Assembly (NCBI GenBank): GCA_026706935.1
Contig: JAPOXV010000019.1
Coordinates: 124,001 to 188,000, forward strand
DNA: 64,000 nucleotides
Reading direction: 5' to 3'
From: Gammaproteobacteria bacterium
GTDB taxonomy: Bacteria; Pseudomonadota; Gammaproteobacteria; Pseudomonadales; Azotimanducaceae
The position numbers were made by a program, and so were the translations under genes. The first letter of the stretch is position 1. Each line of letters begins with the position of its first letter. A model generated the notes under the pieces. The model did no database searches and was not told the origin of the DNA. It saw only the letters and a program-made list of their open reading frames with translations. Below are positions 16,569-25,560 of this stretch, one piece after another.

Positions 16569-16922
16569 CGTCGGCCAATGGTGAGTGCAGATCCTTACTC
16601 TTTCGTCTGCTGCATTTCACCGATCGCAAGAGGGAAGATAGGCTTGTAAAGCTGCCATTCGACAATCTATTTTCTCGGAAGCAGTGCCGAGTTTGTTTTC
16701 TAGCTCGGTAGCCATTCGAATATCCGTCTTCCTTCACAACACAATCGGCGTGAGATGCTTACAGCAAAGATTCCAATAAGGTACTGCACTCGCTCGATAA
16801 CCACCGAGAGATAGTGTTTCTGAGTCGACTTCCACAGTCCTTCATACTTCGACTCACCGAAATGAGCGTAGCCAAATTGACTGACTCGTCTCAACGCCAA
16901 CTTTGAGGAAACGTCCTACGAA
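16569..16922. other. Intergenic region after the integrase
   Basis: About 350 bp without a convincing gene, between the integrase (plus strand) and a membrane-anchored hypothetical protein (minus strand). I see no tRNA, no clear attachment-site repeat and no strong terminator hairpin. An attL/attR site may be present but cannot be recognised without a comparison genome. Confidence 0.4.
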
Positions 16923-17807
16923 TTAGTTCGTAAGTAGCGGTTTAAACGGGAAGTGTGAATTCGATGCATCTGTCCCACCGAGTTTTTGGAATCCCGAATC
17001 AACTGAAAACGAGCCAAATCGTAATTGGTAGGCAACGGGTATAACGGTGGCGTTATCTTGATCATCGTCTCGCTCGGGCAAGCCAAATCCCTTGAACTCA
17101 ACGATGCTGAGCCAAGGTTTAATTTGGCCGGGACGTTCGTTGACGGCTTCAAACCTCTCGAGCTCAAAACTCAATTCTCGTGCGACTTGATCTGGATTTG
17201 AAATGAAATAGCTGGACTGAATCAAATCTAGGTGCATCGGAAGGTCAACTTGGATCGCTTTCTCGAGACTTCGAATCTTGAAAACCAATGTCGCGTTGTC
17301 AGGATAATCGAATTCGTGCGGAGGTGCTACAAGCACTTCGATGTTGAATATACGCAACAGGTCTACAAACTCTATTTCCCGAGTCGTCGAATAGTCGATG
17401 AACTCGGGTAGTACATGTAAAAGAGGTTTATCAGAAACTACATGCCATTCAAAAGGTAGTAATTCGTAAAACCCGTCAAATCCTGTCGGCTGCAAGAACG
17501 TAGTCTTGCCAAAACTCATATCACCGAGAGTGATCGTCGCAGAAAATGATTGCGACTCAGTAAGTGATATCCCCGCTGACGATCGAGAGAATAGTTGCTT
17601 GACTTTGGCTTGACCATCTTGCTCGACTGGTATCTCCCGTATTTGAAGCAAGCCTAGGAAATTACCAGACGCGACTACTGATGCAGAGACAAGCAAAGCA
17701 GCGAAGGCACTCATGAATATAAGAGAACGTAAAGAAGGGCGTCCAGTATTTCTCTTGTTCACGATTTCGTCCTCCGCAGAAACCGAGTCTCTTCCGTACA
17801 ACGACAA
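16923..17807 (-). CDS. Membrane-anchored periplasmic protein of unknown function (294 aa)
   Basis: A cytoplasmic N-terminus of about 25 residues is followed by one membrane segment (about 28-48, SLIFMSAFAALLVSASVV) and a long soluble domain predicted to lie in the periplasm. The domain has no motif I recognise; it contains repeated beta-strand-like stretches, for example SFSATITLGDMSFGKTTF and TREIEFVDLLRIFNIEVLV. It is a single gene divergent from pdxA, with about 115 bp between the starts, which must hold the two promoters. A signal-peptide reading of the hydrophobic segment is also possible. Confidence 0.75.
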   Translation of the reverse strand: MSLYGRDSVSAEDEIVNKRNTGRPSLRSLIFMSAFAALLVSASVVASGNFLGLLQIREIPVEQDGQAKVKQLFSRSSAGISLTESQSFSATITLGDMSFGKTTFLQPTGFDGFYELLPFEWHVVSDKPLLHVLPEFIDYSTTREIEFVDLLRIFNIEVLVAPPHEFDYPDNATLVFKIRSLEKAIQVDLPMHLDLIQSSYFISNPDQVARELSFELERFEAVNERPGQIKPWLSIVEFKGFGLPERDDDQDNATVIPVAYQLRFGSFSVDSGFQKLGGTDASNSHFPFKPLLTN

Positions 17808-17923
17808 TTAAACTACCGATTGGATTCTTCGTAGGTCGAATTTGCTCGACGAATCGAGGTTCCTGCGCTTTTGTTTAGGTTAGCGCTACTTTTGACGCAT
17901 GGTCAAAAAAATGGCAAGTTTTC

Positions 17924-18925
17924 ATGAAGACATCCGCTAACGACCCACCTATCGCAATCACGATGGGTGACGCGTCCGGCGTCGGACCCGAGATTCTGCT
18001 AAGGTCATTCTCAGCAGGGCTGTTACCAGCCGGAATTGTGGTGTTTGGCGATCACGACGTTCTGGAAACTGGTTCTGTGCAATTAGGAATAGAGGTCGCG
18101 ATTAACTGCCTTTCAAGTCTCGACGATATCAAAGAAAACCATCTCAATCTATGGGACTGCGGGTGCTTGAAGGCGTCGCACCTAATTCCAGGAGTACTCA
18201 GCGAATTCGCGGGTGATGCCGCGCATCGATATGTGACGCTCGCGACGCAAGCCGCTCTCCGCGGCGACGTTTCTGCGGTTGTCACTCTCCCGATGAATAA
18301 GGAAGCGACGCAGCGAAGCCACCCCACATTCACCGGTCATACAGAGCTGCTTGCAGAACTTTGCGAAGTCGACGATGTCGTGATGATGCTTGCCACTGAC
18401 GAAGTCGCCGTAAGCCATGTAAGCACTCATGTATCACTACGTGAAGCAATCGAACGTCTAACGCCTCAACGTTTGAGTCGAACAATCGAGTTGACCGACA
18501 GCGCGCTCCAATGCTTCAAAGCGAGCCCGCGGATTGGTGTCTGTGGACTCAATCCCCATGCTGGCGAAAGCGGTATGTTCGGCACAGAAGAACAGCGTAT
18601 CATCGAGCCCGTACTTCGTGAACTGAAATCGCGTGGTATCGACGTAAGTGGACCCTATCCTGCCGATACGGTATTCCGGCAGGCTATCGAACTTGATCGT
18701 TTCGACGCTTTGATTTGCATGTATCACGACCAAGGTCACGCTCCGATGAAGCTCTATGCGTTCGACCGCGCCGTGAACGTCACATTGGGTTTGCCTATCA
18801 TCCGAACCTCTGTAGACCACGGCACAGCCTTCGACATCGCGTGGAAAGGGATTGCACGCATTGATTCTCTCAGACATGCAATTCAATACGCGGTGAAAAT
18901 GTTGAGCTCACCTGGACCAAACTGA
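17924..18925 (+). CDS. PdxA-family 4-phosphate dehydrogenase
   Basis: PdxA oxidises 4-phosphohydroxy-L-threonine with NAD in pyridoxal phosphate synthesis; the related PdxA2 acts on D-threonate/erythronate 4-phosphate in sugar-acid catabolism. The 333-residue protein has AITMGDASGVGPEI at the start and the metal-binding histidines in FTGHTELL, LNPHAGESGMFG and MYHDQGHAPMKL. The last block and the following HGTAFDIAWKG are highly typical. In many gammaproteobacteria pdxA sits with surA and rsmA (ksgA). Here it is instead followed after 19 bp by a thiamine-diphosphate enzyme, so a catabolic PdxA2-like role is possible and I leave the symbol open. Confidence 0.9.
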   Translation: MKTSANDPPIAITMGDASGVGPEILLRSFSAGLLPAGIVVFGDHDVLETGSVQLGIEVAINCLSSLDDIKENHLNLWDCGCLKASHLIPGVLSEFAGDAAHRYVTLATQAALRGDVSAVVTLPMNKEATQRSHPTFTGHTELLAELCEVDDVVMMLATDEVAVSHVSTHVSLREAIERLTPQRLSRTIELTDSALQCFKASPRIGVCGLNPHAGESGMFGTEEQRIIEPVLRELKSRGIDVSGPYPADTVFRQAIELDRFDALICMYHDQGHAPMKLYAFDRAVNVTLGLPIIRTSVDHGTAFDIAWKGIARIDSLRHAIQYAVKMLSSPGPN

Positions 18926-18944
18926 AGATCAAGAGATTAGAAAA

Positions 18945-20600
18945 ATGAACGGATTTGACCTAATTGCACAATGTTTGAAAGCTGAAGGCGTCGAGTGGAT
19001 GGCGTGTTTCCCTGCCAATTCACTTATCGAAGCGGCGGCACGCGTTGGCATCCGCCCGATCGTCTTTCGTCAGGAGAGAGGTGGAATCAATGCAGCCGAT
19101 GGCTACGCACGGACAATGGCTGGTAAGCAAGTTGGTGTGTTCGCATCCCAATCTGGTCCGGGTGTCGAGAACTCCTTTGGTGGTATCGCACAAGCATGGG
19201 GAGAAGCCGTTCCGTTGCTGTTCTTGCCCGGTGGTTCGGGTACTGGTAGCTACGACATCGCGCCGAACTTTTCGGCGGTCAAGAACTACGCGCACGTCTC
19301 AAAACTCGCTATTTCTATCGATCAAATCGGTCAAACGAGCCGAGAAATGCGTCGAGCGTTTCATGCACTGAAGCATGGTCGCCCCGGTCCGGTCGTTGTC
19401 GAAATGCACGGCGATGTCCTTGGTAAGGAAGTTCCAGCGGATGCGCCACCTTATCGACCGACCAAAGTGATGCGAACTGCGCCAAATGCAAGCGACGTCA
19501 AAGATGCCGTCAAGACGCTTCTGAACGCAGAAAACCCCGTACTTTGGGTGGGTCAAGGTGTACTGTACGCAGACGCAACCAATGAACTGCGATCGTTAGC
19601 AGAACTCGCTCAGATTCCGGTCATTACCACGATGGAAGGCAAGAGCGCCTTTCCCGATGACCACCCGTTGGCACTAGGATCTGCCAACCGCACGGCACCG
19701 AAGGCTGTATACAAATGGCTCGGCGAATCAGATGTGCTGTTTGCGATCGGATCTGGCTTAACGCGAACGGGATTCGGATTGGAAATCCCGAATAACAAGG
19801 TGTTGATCCACTCGACCATTTCAGCGGAAGACATCAACAAGGACTACGATGTTGATCTCGGTCTTGTCGGCGATGCCAAACTGACACTTGACGCGATGAT
19901 CGATGAAGTGAAAGCGCAAGTCGGTGATAACGGGCGGGAAACCAATACGACCCTTCAGTCTGACATAGCCAATACGAAAGCCGAGTGGTTGAGCGAATGG
20001 GCGCCTCTGCTTACTTCGGACGAGGCACCGGTTAATCCGTATCGCGTGATCCATGAAATTAACAATATCGTTGACCACGAGAACTCCATCGTTACTCACG
20101 ACGCTGGAAACCCACGCGATCAGATCATGCCGTTCTACAAGGCGACGCTGCCTCGAGGATATATTGGTTGGGGTAAGACGACCCACCTCGGTTACGGTAT
20201 CCCACTTGCGATCGGCGCGAAGCTCGCATCGCCAGAGAAGTACTGCATGAACTTCATGGGCGACCTCGCCTTCGGACATACTGGCACCGAAATCGAAACC
20301 GCGGTACGCGCAGAAGTACCGATTACGACCGTCGTGATTAACAACGGAACGATGGGTGGATACGACACGAAGATGCCTGTCGCGATGGAGAAGTACGGCG
20401 CTGGTAACCAAACCGGGGACTACGCCGATCTCGGTAAGGCGATGGGAGCGACGGGTATTAAAGTAGAAGATCCCCGTGAGCTTGTTCCCGCATTAGAAAA
20501 AGCGCAACGGGAGAATGCCGAAGGTCGTGTGACTGTTATTGAGGTTATCACGCGTCAAGACACGCGATTTTCTCAATACGGTAGCTTCTTGACCGCTTGA
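18945..20600 (+). CDS. Thiamine-diphosphate-dependent enzyme, acetolactate-synthase-like
   Basis: This 551-residue protein has the three-domain layout of the acetolactate synthase/benzoylformate decarboxylase superfamily. An N-terminal PYR domain carries the catalytic-type glutamate in FRQERGGINAADGYAR and SQSGPGVENSFG; the middle domain includes NPVLWVGQGV; a C-terminal PP domain has the diphosphate-binding motif starting MGDLAFGHTG and closing with INN. It is not the biosynthetic IlvB/IlvI: there is no small regulatory subunit beside it and the sequence is divergent. Substrate is unknown (a decarboxylase or C-C lyase of a 2-oxo acid is expected). It is probably co-transcribed with the PdxA-type gene. 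Its end overlaps the end of convergent lnt by 28 bp. Confidence 0.87.
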   Translation: MNGFDLIAQCLKAEGVEWMACFPANSLIEAAARVGIRPIVFRQERGGINAADGYARTMAGKQVGVFASQSGPGVENSFGGIAQAWGEAVPLLFLPGGSGTGSYDIAPNFSAVKNYAHVSKLAISIDQIGQTSREMRRAFHALKHGRPGPVVVEMHGDVLGKEVPADAPPYRPTKVMRTAPNASDVKDAVKTLLNAENPVLWVGQGVLYADATNELRSLAELAQIPVITTMEGKSAFPDDHPLALGSANRTAPKAVYKWLGESDVLFAIGSGLTRTGFGLEIPNNKVLIHSTISAEDINKDYDVDLGLVGDAKLTLDAMIDEVKAQVGDNGRETNTTLQSDIANTKAEWLSEWAPLLTSDEAPVNPYRVIHEINNIVDHENSIVTHDAGNPRDQIMPFYKATLPRGYIGWGKTTHLGYGIPLAIGAKLASPEKYCMNFMGDLAFGHTGTEIETAVRAEVPITTVVINNGTMGGYDTKMPVAMEKYGAGNQTGDYADLGKAMGATGIKVEDPRELVPALEKAQRENAEGRVTVIEVITRQDTRFSQYGSFLTA

Positions 20601-22075
20601 CGCCACCCGATCAATCGATTCACCGTAATCCAGAAGACACCGAAGATCAGAAGCGAGTTCAGTAGTAACGCACCAAATTTAGTATACGGCGTATTGCCTG
20701 CCATCGTAAAGATCTGCCCTTCGACAGTCGTACGTACGAACTGATCGGCTTGAGCGATCACTTCGCCGTCGGGACCTACGATTCCTGAGATACCGCTATT
20801 GGCTGCGCGCACGAGGTAGCGACCATGCTCACGAGCACGCATACGCGCCATTTCAAAGTTCTGATGCGGCGCAAATGAATCGCCAAACCAGGCATCCTCA
20901 CTGACCACCACAATAGCATCCGCGTCGCTTTGATGTATGGCATCCCTGACGTCGTTCTCAAAACTTGCCTCGTAGCAAATGGCAGGAACGAGCCTAAGTC
21001 CTGAGACGTTCAAAGATCGATCTTCACGATCACCTACTTGAAGGTCTGAATAGGGTACGTTCGCAATACCAAGGATCGGTTGCAGCATGGAACGTAACGG
21101 GACGTATTCGCCGAAAGGCACCAGTCTCAGCTTGCGATAGTTTGCGGAATCTTTCCCGGAAATTAACAACGAATTGAATCGACGTTCGTTTTCAATTTCG
21201 ACGTATCCTGTCGCTACGTACTTGTGACCGGCGGAGGTTCGGGCGATTTCTAGCGCTTCAAGCATGGTGGCTTGACCAGTCACAAATGCGGCTTCACTCC
21301 ACAACACCAAGTCTTTTGGACTCAACGATTCCGTTAAACGCGAGTACAGTCGAAATGTCTCGCCTCGTCGTGCCATCTGGAACTTCTCTGTCAACGGAAT
21401 GTTGACTTGCGCGATGCCAACCTGCCTCGGTTCCAGACGTTCGGTGTAATCGAATAGCGCTAATCCAGCGCAGATAAGCACAACGACGACGCCAGCCGTC
21501 AACGCGACCCATCCTGACACCAAGGTTGCCGCAACGAACGCGATGGCGAAGCTGATCCCTTTTACACCGAGTATCGGTGCCAACCCATCAAATGGCGTAC
21601 TGATCAAAACGTAGCCAGCGTCGAGTACCGGAAAACCCGTCATCAAGGAGCTTCTGAGCCACTCGTAGACGAGCCAAACGACCGCGAATTGAAAACAACG
21701 ATACAGAGCGGTATCGAGCGTAGGATATCGCTCTCGTGTTCTGGCAGGTAAATACGTCGCAACACCGACAAACCCCGTCAACAGAGCGATAAGACAAACG
21801 AAGAGCGCGACAAAGCCACCTGCAGTCAACCAGTGAACGTCACCATACTGCTGGATGGACACGTAGACCCACGAAACCCCTACGCCGAACTTTGCAACGC
21901 CGAAGCACCACGCGTAGAAAAAAGCGGCACGATAGCTACGAACGCGATTTAGACTGTAGAAGAGTCCCGCAAGCGCGAGAATGGTGACCGGGTAATACTC
22001 GAAAGGAGCGTAACCGAGCGGATAGATTGCTCCGCATGCCAGAGGCAGAAGAAACGAGAGTTTCGATCCGCTTAT
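20573..22075 (-). CDS. lnt: Apolipoprotein N-acyltransferase, apparent ATA start
   Basis: Lnt transfers the third acyl chain to the N-terminal cysteine of lipoproteins in the inner membrane. An N-terminal multi-pass region is followed by a nitrilase-type domain with the catalytic triad: Glu in LWSEAAF, Lys in YRKLRLVPFGEYVP and Cys in AICYEASF. The first ATG/GTG/TTG in frame (GTG at 21862) falls inside a conserved membrane motif (VSWVYVSI), so it cannot be the real start. The frame upstream is open and Lnt-like (LACGAIYPLGYAPFE) back to an ATA at 22073-22075. That ATA overlaps the corC stop (ATAA) and is preceded by GAGGA with 7-nt spacing. From ATA the protein is 500 residues, close to E. 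coli (512). Confidence 0.92.
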   Translation of the reverse strand: MSGSKLSFLLPLACGAIYPLGYAPFEYYPVTILALAGLFYSLNRVRSYRAAFFYAWCFGVAKFGVGVSWVYVSIQQYGDVHWLTAGGFVALFVCLIALLTGFVGVATYLPARTRERYPTLDTALYRCFQFAVVWLVYEWLRSSLMTGFPVLDAGYVLISTPFDGLAPILGVKGISFAIAFVAATLVSGWVALTAGVVVVLICAGLALFDYTERLEPRQVGIAQVNIPLTEKFQMARRGETFRLYSRLTESLSPKDLVLWSEAAFVTGQATMLEALEIARTSAGHKYVATGYVEIENERRFNSLLISGKDSANYRKLRLVPFGEYVPLRSMLQPILGIANVPYSDLQVGDREDRSLNVSGLRLVPAICYEASFENDVRDAIHQSDADAIVVVSEDAWFGDSFAPHQNFEMARMRAREHGRYLVRAANSGISGIVGPDGEVIAQADQFVRTTVEGQIFTMAGNTPYTKFGALLLNSLLIFGVFWITVNRLIGWRQAVKKLPY

Positions 22076-22953
22076 TGGCCGTTCCTCGTAACGCGTATCT
22101 TGACGATGCGGCGTTCTGTTGCTTCAAGGACCTCGAAGCGCACATCGCCTTCTTTGGTTTTCTCTCCCGTCACCGGTACGTGACCAAGTTTGGTCGCGAG
22201 ATATCCACCGATCGTGTTATTTAGATCGTTCGATAGGTTGGTCTCGAAGAATGTATTGAATTCATCGATCGACAAGTCTGCACTGACATCTGAGTGACCG
22301 TTATGTTCAGGCCCTGCGCCACCGTTGTCATGAACCATCAGCGAATCGGCTTCATCTCCATGATCGTGTTCGTCCTGAATGTCGCCGAAGAACTCCTCAA
22401 ATACATCCTCCATCGTCACGAGACCGACGATTTGGGCGTATTCGTTCTCTACAACCGCTAGATGTACGCGCTCTCTTCGGAATTCTTCCAAGAGTGCAAC
22501 GATGCCTTGATCCTGCGGTACGACTTTTACGTCTCGACGCAGTGCATTGATGTCAAAGCTGCCGTCTGAGTTACCTGCGGGCAGAGATGCGAGGAGGTCT
22601 TTCACATAGACGAGTCCTATCATCGAATCAGGATCATCGCCTATTAACGGATAACGAGAATGCCCGGTCGCCTTGATGACGTCCAGCACATCCTCGAGGC
22701 TCATATCTTTCGATAGCGAGACGACACGAGATCGTGGGACCATGATGTCGTGTGCGTTTTTCGTCGACGTTTCCAGCAGGTTGCCGATCAACGGAACAAC
22801 CTCTTGGTCGAAGTCGTCGCCGATTTCGAATACCTCATCGACAAGACTGCGGAACTTTCGTTCGAACGTTAAGTCAACGCCCTTGCGAACCGCACCACGA
22901 AACAGATTTTGTACCCGCTTCACGTATGACGTGCGTTGTTCGTTCTCACTCAT
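22072..22953 (-). CDS. corC: CorC/YbeX family CBS-domain protein
   Basis: CorC-type proteins (YbeX) have tandem CBS domains and a C-terminal CorC_HlyC transporter-associated domain; they are linked to magnesium/cobalt homeostasis and ribosome quality. The CBS pair is visible at TKNAHDIMVPRSRVVSL...GHSRYPLIG and the second domain with VHLAVVENEYAQIVGLVTMEDVFEEFFGDI cut short here, followed by the C-terminal domain (TIGGYLATKLGHVPVTGE). I chose the ATG at 22953 (MSENEQ), which overlaps ybeY by 8 bp. An acidic, histidine-containing insert (DEHDHGDEADS) lies between the CBS and C-terminal domains. It is coupled to lnt downstream. Confidence 0.93.
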   Translation of the reverse strand: MSENEQRTSYVKRVQNLFRGAVRKGVDLTFERKFRSLVDEVFEIGDDFDQEVVPLIGNLLETSTKNAHDIMVPRSRVVSLSKDMSLEDVLDVIKATGHSRYPLIGDDPDSMIGLVYVKDLLASLPAGNSDGSFDINALRRDVKVVPQDQGIVALLEEFRRERVHLAVVENEYAQIVGLVTMEDVFEEFFGDIQDEHDHGDEADSLMVHDNGGAGPEHNGHSDVSADLSIDEFNTFFETNLSNDLNNTIGGYLATKLGHVPVTGEKTKEGDVRFEVLEATERRIVKIRVTRNGQ

Positions 22954-23398
22954 AAGGGTTTGCCACGCCAATCGACTCAAGTAACGCGACCTCTGTGCGT
23001 TCCATATCGTCCGCGTCCTGCTCGTTCACGTGATCGAAGCCACGTAGATGAAGTACGCCGTGTATGACTAAATGAGCCAGGTGTGAATCCAAGCTCTTGT
23101 CTTGTACCTCCGCTTCCGCTTTCGCGACGTCGACACAGATCGCGACATCGCCAAGTACATCTTCGCGTTGTGCAGGAAACGACAGAACGTTGGTCGGTTC
23201 GTCGATGTCTCGGAACGCTTGATTCAATCGACGGCTTTCGTGAATGTCGACGAAATTTAAGAACACATCGCCGTCGCTCGCTTCACTAGCCAGCTCGACC
23301 CATGTGTGAATCGTCTTCTTGCTTGGAATATCCGGATTGTTCGCAAGATCGATCACGATTTCGCGTGAAGCAGTTTCCGCTTGAACTGATGTCACCAT
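22946..23398 (-). CDS. ybeY: Endoribonuclease YbeY
   Basis: YbeY is a zinc-dependent endoribonuclease involved in 16S rRNA maturation and ribosome quality control. The metal-binding signature HLVIHGVLHLRGFDH is present complete (three histidines in HxxxHxxxxxH). The ATG at 23396-23398 was chosen because it gives the usual length (150 residues) and begins one base after the phoH stop; longer upstream starts would overlap phoH. A TNVLSFP motif and DVAICVD, both typical of the family, are present. It sits in the conserved phoH-ybeY-corC-lnt order. Confidence 0.95.
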   Translation of the reverse strand: MVTSVQAETASREIVIDLANNPDIPSKKTIHTWVELASEASDGDVFLNFVDIHESRRLNQAFRDIDEPTNVLSFPAQREDVLGDVAICVDVAKAEAEVQDKSLDSHLAHLVIHGVLHLRGFDHVNEQDADDMERTEVALLESIGVANPYE

Positions 23399-23399
23399 A

Positions 23400-24425
23400 T
23401 TACTGCTGTTGACGATCCTCTTGATCATAGGCATCAACAATGCGCTGCACGATCGGATGTCGCACAACGTCACGCGAATTGAACCGCGTTATGTGGATGC
23501 CAGGTATGTCTTTTAGTAACGGTAGAACGTGTTGTAGTCCCGAACGTTGTCCTTGATGACTGCCGCCAAGATCGATCTGCGTCAGGTCACCGGTTATCGC
23601 CACCTTCGACCCGAAGCCGATCCGCGTCAAGAACATCTTCATTTGCGCAATGGTCGTGTTCTGACTTTCGTCCAAGATGATGAACGCTTCATTAAGGGTT
23701 CGTCCTCGCATGTAAGCGAGCGGTGCGATCTCGATGACTTTACGATCAATCAGGCGTTCGACGCGTTCGTTACCCACCATTTCAAACAGTGCGTCATATA
23801 AAGGTTGGATGTACGGGTCGATCTTCTGCGTCAGGTCGCCCGGGAGAAACCCGAGTTTTTCCCCAACTTCTACGGCAGGTCTTACCAAGAAGATCCGTTT
23901 TACACGGTCGGCGGCAAGTGCCTGCACTGCACACGCAACTGCTAAATAGGTCTTGCCAGTACCCGCAGGTCCAATCGCGAAATTAACATCGATGTCGTCC
24001 GATTGCAGATCGCGTACGAATTGCGTCTGTCGCGGACCACGTGGTCGCACGGTTTTTTGCCAGAGTTTGAGTTGCGAACCAGCGCCATCCCTCTCACCAC
24101 TACCGCCGTTTTGCAACGAGCCATCGACCAGCTCGTTGACACCCGCTTCCTGCAGATACAAATGGAGCGTCTTTGCGTCGAGCGTTGCCCCGCCGCCGAT
24201 CTGCGCGTATAGGTGGGTGAGTAGCGCTTCGCCTTTCCGCACGCCTTCGTGCGGACCTTCTAGCTGGAAGTCGTGACCGCGGTTCTTGATATGTATGCCT
24301 AACCGCTGTTCCAGCTGCCGGATATTTCTATCGAGTGGCCCGCACAAGGTCGCGAGCCGTCCTGCATCGCTAGGTTGTAGGTTGAGTGTTTTGGTTGACC
24401 TTGATTCGAGTGAATCGTCGCTCAA
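23400..24425 (-). CDS. ybeZ: PhoH-like ATPase (YbeZ)
   Basis: This is an RNA-associated P-loop ATPase that works with YbeY. The 341-residue protein has a short KH-like N-terminal part, then the PhoH domain with Walker A GPAGTGKT, RPAVEVGEKLGFLPGD, a Walker B-type FIILDESQN and VAITGDLTQIDL. The order miaB-ybeZ-ybeY-corC-lnt is classical for gammaproteobacteria; here a secreted cyclase-family gene stands between miaB and ybeZ. No promoter was identified in the 106 bp upstream. Confidence 0.95.
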   Translation of the reverse strand: MSDDSLESRSTKTLNLQPSDAGRLATLCGPLDRNIRQLEQRLGIHIKNRGHDFQLEGPHEGVRKGEALLTHLYAQIGGGATLDAKTLHLYLQEAGVNELVDGSLQNGGSGERDGAGSQLKLWQKTVRPRGPRQTQFVRDLQSDDIDVNFAIGPAGTGKTYLAVACAVQALAADRVKRIFLVRPAVEVGEKLGFLPGDLTQKIDPYIQPLYDALFEMVGNERVERLIDRKVIEIAPLAYMRGRTLNEAFIILDESQNTTIAQMKMFLTRIGFGSKVAITGDLTQIDLGGSHQGQRSGLQHVLPLLKDIPGIHITRFNSRDVVRHPIVQRIVDAYDQEDRQQQ

Positions 24426-24531
24426 AAAGCGTTTGTACTCCTATGTACTTTCGAAGTGCGAATTATCGTAGATACGTTACTGAAAAACAGTGGCAATTCG
24501 TATCGTGCGACTAGTCGCGTGCTAGGTGTTC

Positions 24532-25479
24532 TCAGCGAATGGCCACGGGATTGATGTACATCTGGACGGCACCACGCACTTTGGCTTGACCCAAAATGAA
24601 CAAGAACTCGTGGACACCTTCTCGTACCAAGAGACCGGTATTCATCGTTTCGAGGATGAAGATCCCGTTTTCTTGCAGCAGTATCACGTGACCTTGAAAC
24701 GGACGATTTTCATGCTGAGGCGGCACAACGTCTAAACCCCAAGTGTCTGCGCCTGCCGCAACTACGTTCTTTGTAACTAGGTAGCTAGCTACCTCTTCAC
24801 TTTGGCCAGGTTCTGCTGCAACCCAAACTTCCGGTTCCGCTTCAAGCTTCGCGTCGGTCCAACCCGTGTGAAACAAAACGACATCGCCTTCTTGAATTGG
24901 CGTGCCTTGTTTTTCTTCAACTGCTTGTACGTCTTCGACCGTGAAATATTGCCCGGCTTCCATCGCTTCAACACCGAAGTGACCTGCCATATCGAGGACG
25001 ATGCCACGAGCCACGATAGGAGGAATGGTCTCAATGCCGAGTCGCGTTAAACCAGTCATGGTCGCAATATCGGTCGACTTATTGCAGTTGTAGTAGACAC
25101 CGTCAGCATCGCCAATGTGCCCGAGACCGTCGATCTGTGAACCAATACCAAACCAGCCGGAAATGATGTCATCGTTGTAGGTCATGTTCGGGTACGGTTG
25201 ACCTTCATGCTGCTGACCCGGCTGGACGACATATACGTTCATACCGCGTGGTGGGAATGCAGGTGTCGTACTATCGATCGTAATGCCAAGACTGTAGACC
25301 TTCCCTTCTTTGATGAGACTGGCAGCTGCGAGAACTGACTCTGTGCTCATCAAGTTGAGATTACCGATCTGATCGTCCTCGCCCCACTTTGAAGGGACAC
25401 ATTCCTCGTCTGCGAACGTAAACGTCGCCCACATTAATGTGCAAACAACAAAGACCGATTTGAACATCAGAAGACTCAT
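24532..25479 (-). CDS. Secreted cyclase-family protein (kynurenine formamidase-like)
   Basis: The product belongs to the cyclase/kynurenine-formamidase-like metal-dependent hydrolase family (PF04199 type). A signal peptide (about residues 1-24 from the ATG at 25479, ending FTFAD) suggests export. The core has WGEDDQIGNLN at the start, a GSQIDGLGHIG block in the position of the family metal motif, and GDVVLFHTGW. Substrate unknown; members hydrolyse amides or cyclic compounds. It interrupts the usual miaB-ybeZ junction and reads in the same direction, so it may be transcribed with them. Confidence 0.85.
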   Translation of the reverse strand: MSLLMFKSVFVVCTLMWATFTFADEECVPSKWGEDDQIGNLNLMSTESVLAAASLIKEGKVYSLGITIDSTTPAFPPRGMNVYVVQPGQQHEGQPYPNMTYNDDIISGWFGIGSQIDGLGHIGDADGVYYNCNKSTDIATMTGLTRLGIETIPPIVARGIVLDMAGHFGVEAMEAGQYFTVEDVQAVEEKQGTPIQEGDVVLFHTGWTDAKLEAEPEVWVAAEPGQSEEVASYLVTKNVVAAGADTWGLDVVPPQHENRPFQGHVILLQENGIFILETMNTGLLVREGVHEFLFILGQAKVRGAVQMYINPVAIR

Positions 25480-25560
25480 CGAGATATGACGTTCGATAAG
25501 CATATTCGACTAGAACTCACAGTCCATACGTGATTCGAGGTGTCAGACTGGGATGACTTC

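Noticed and set aside
20573-21862. lnt starting at GTG 21862
   Set aside because: This start falls in the middle of a conserved membrane motif and would remove the first two membrane segments of the protein.
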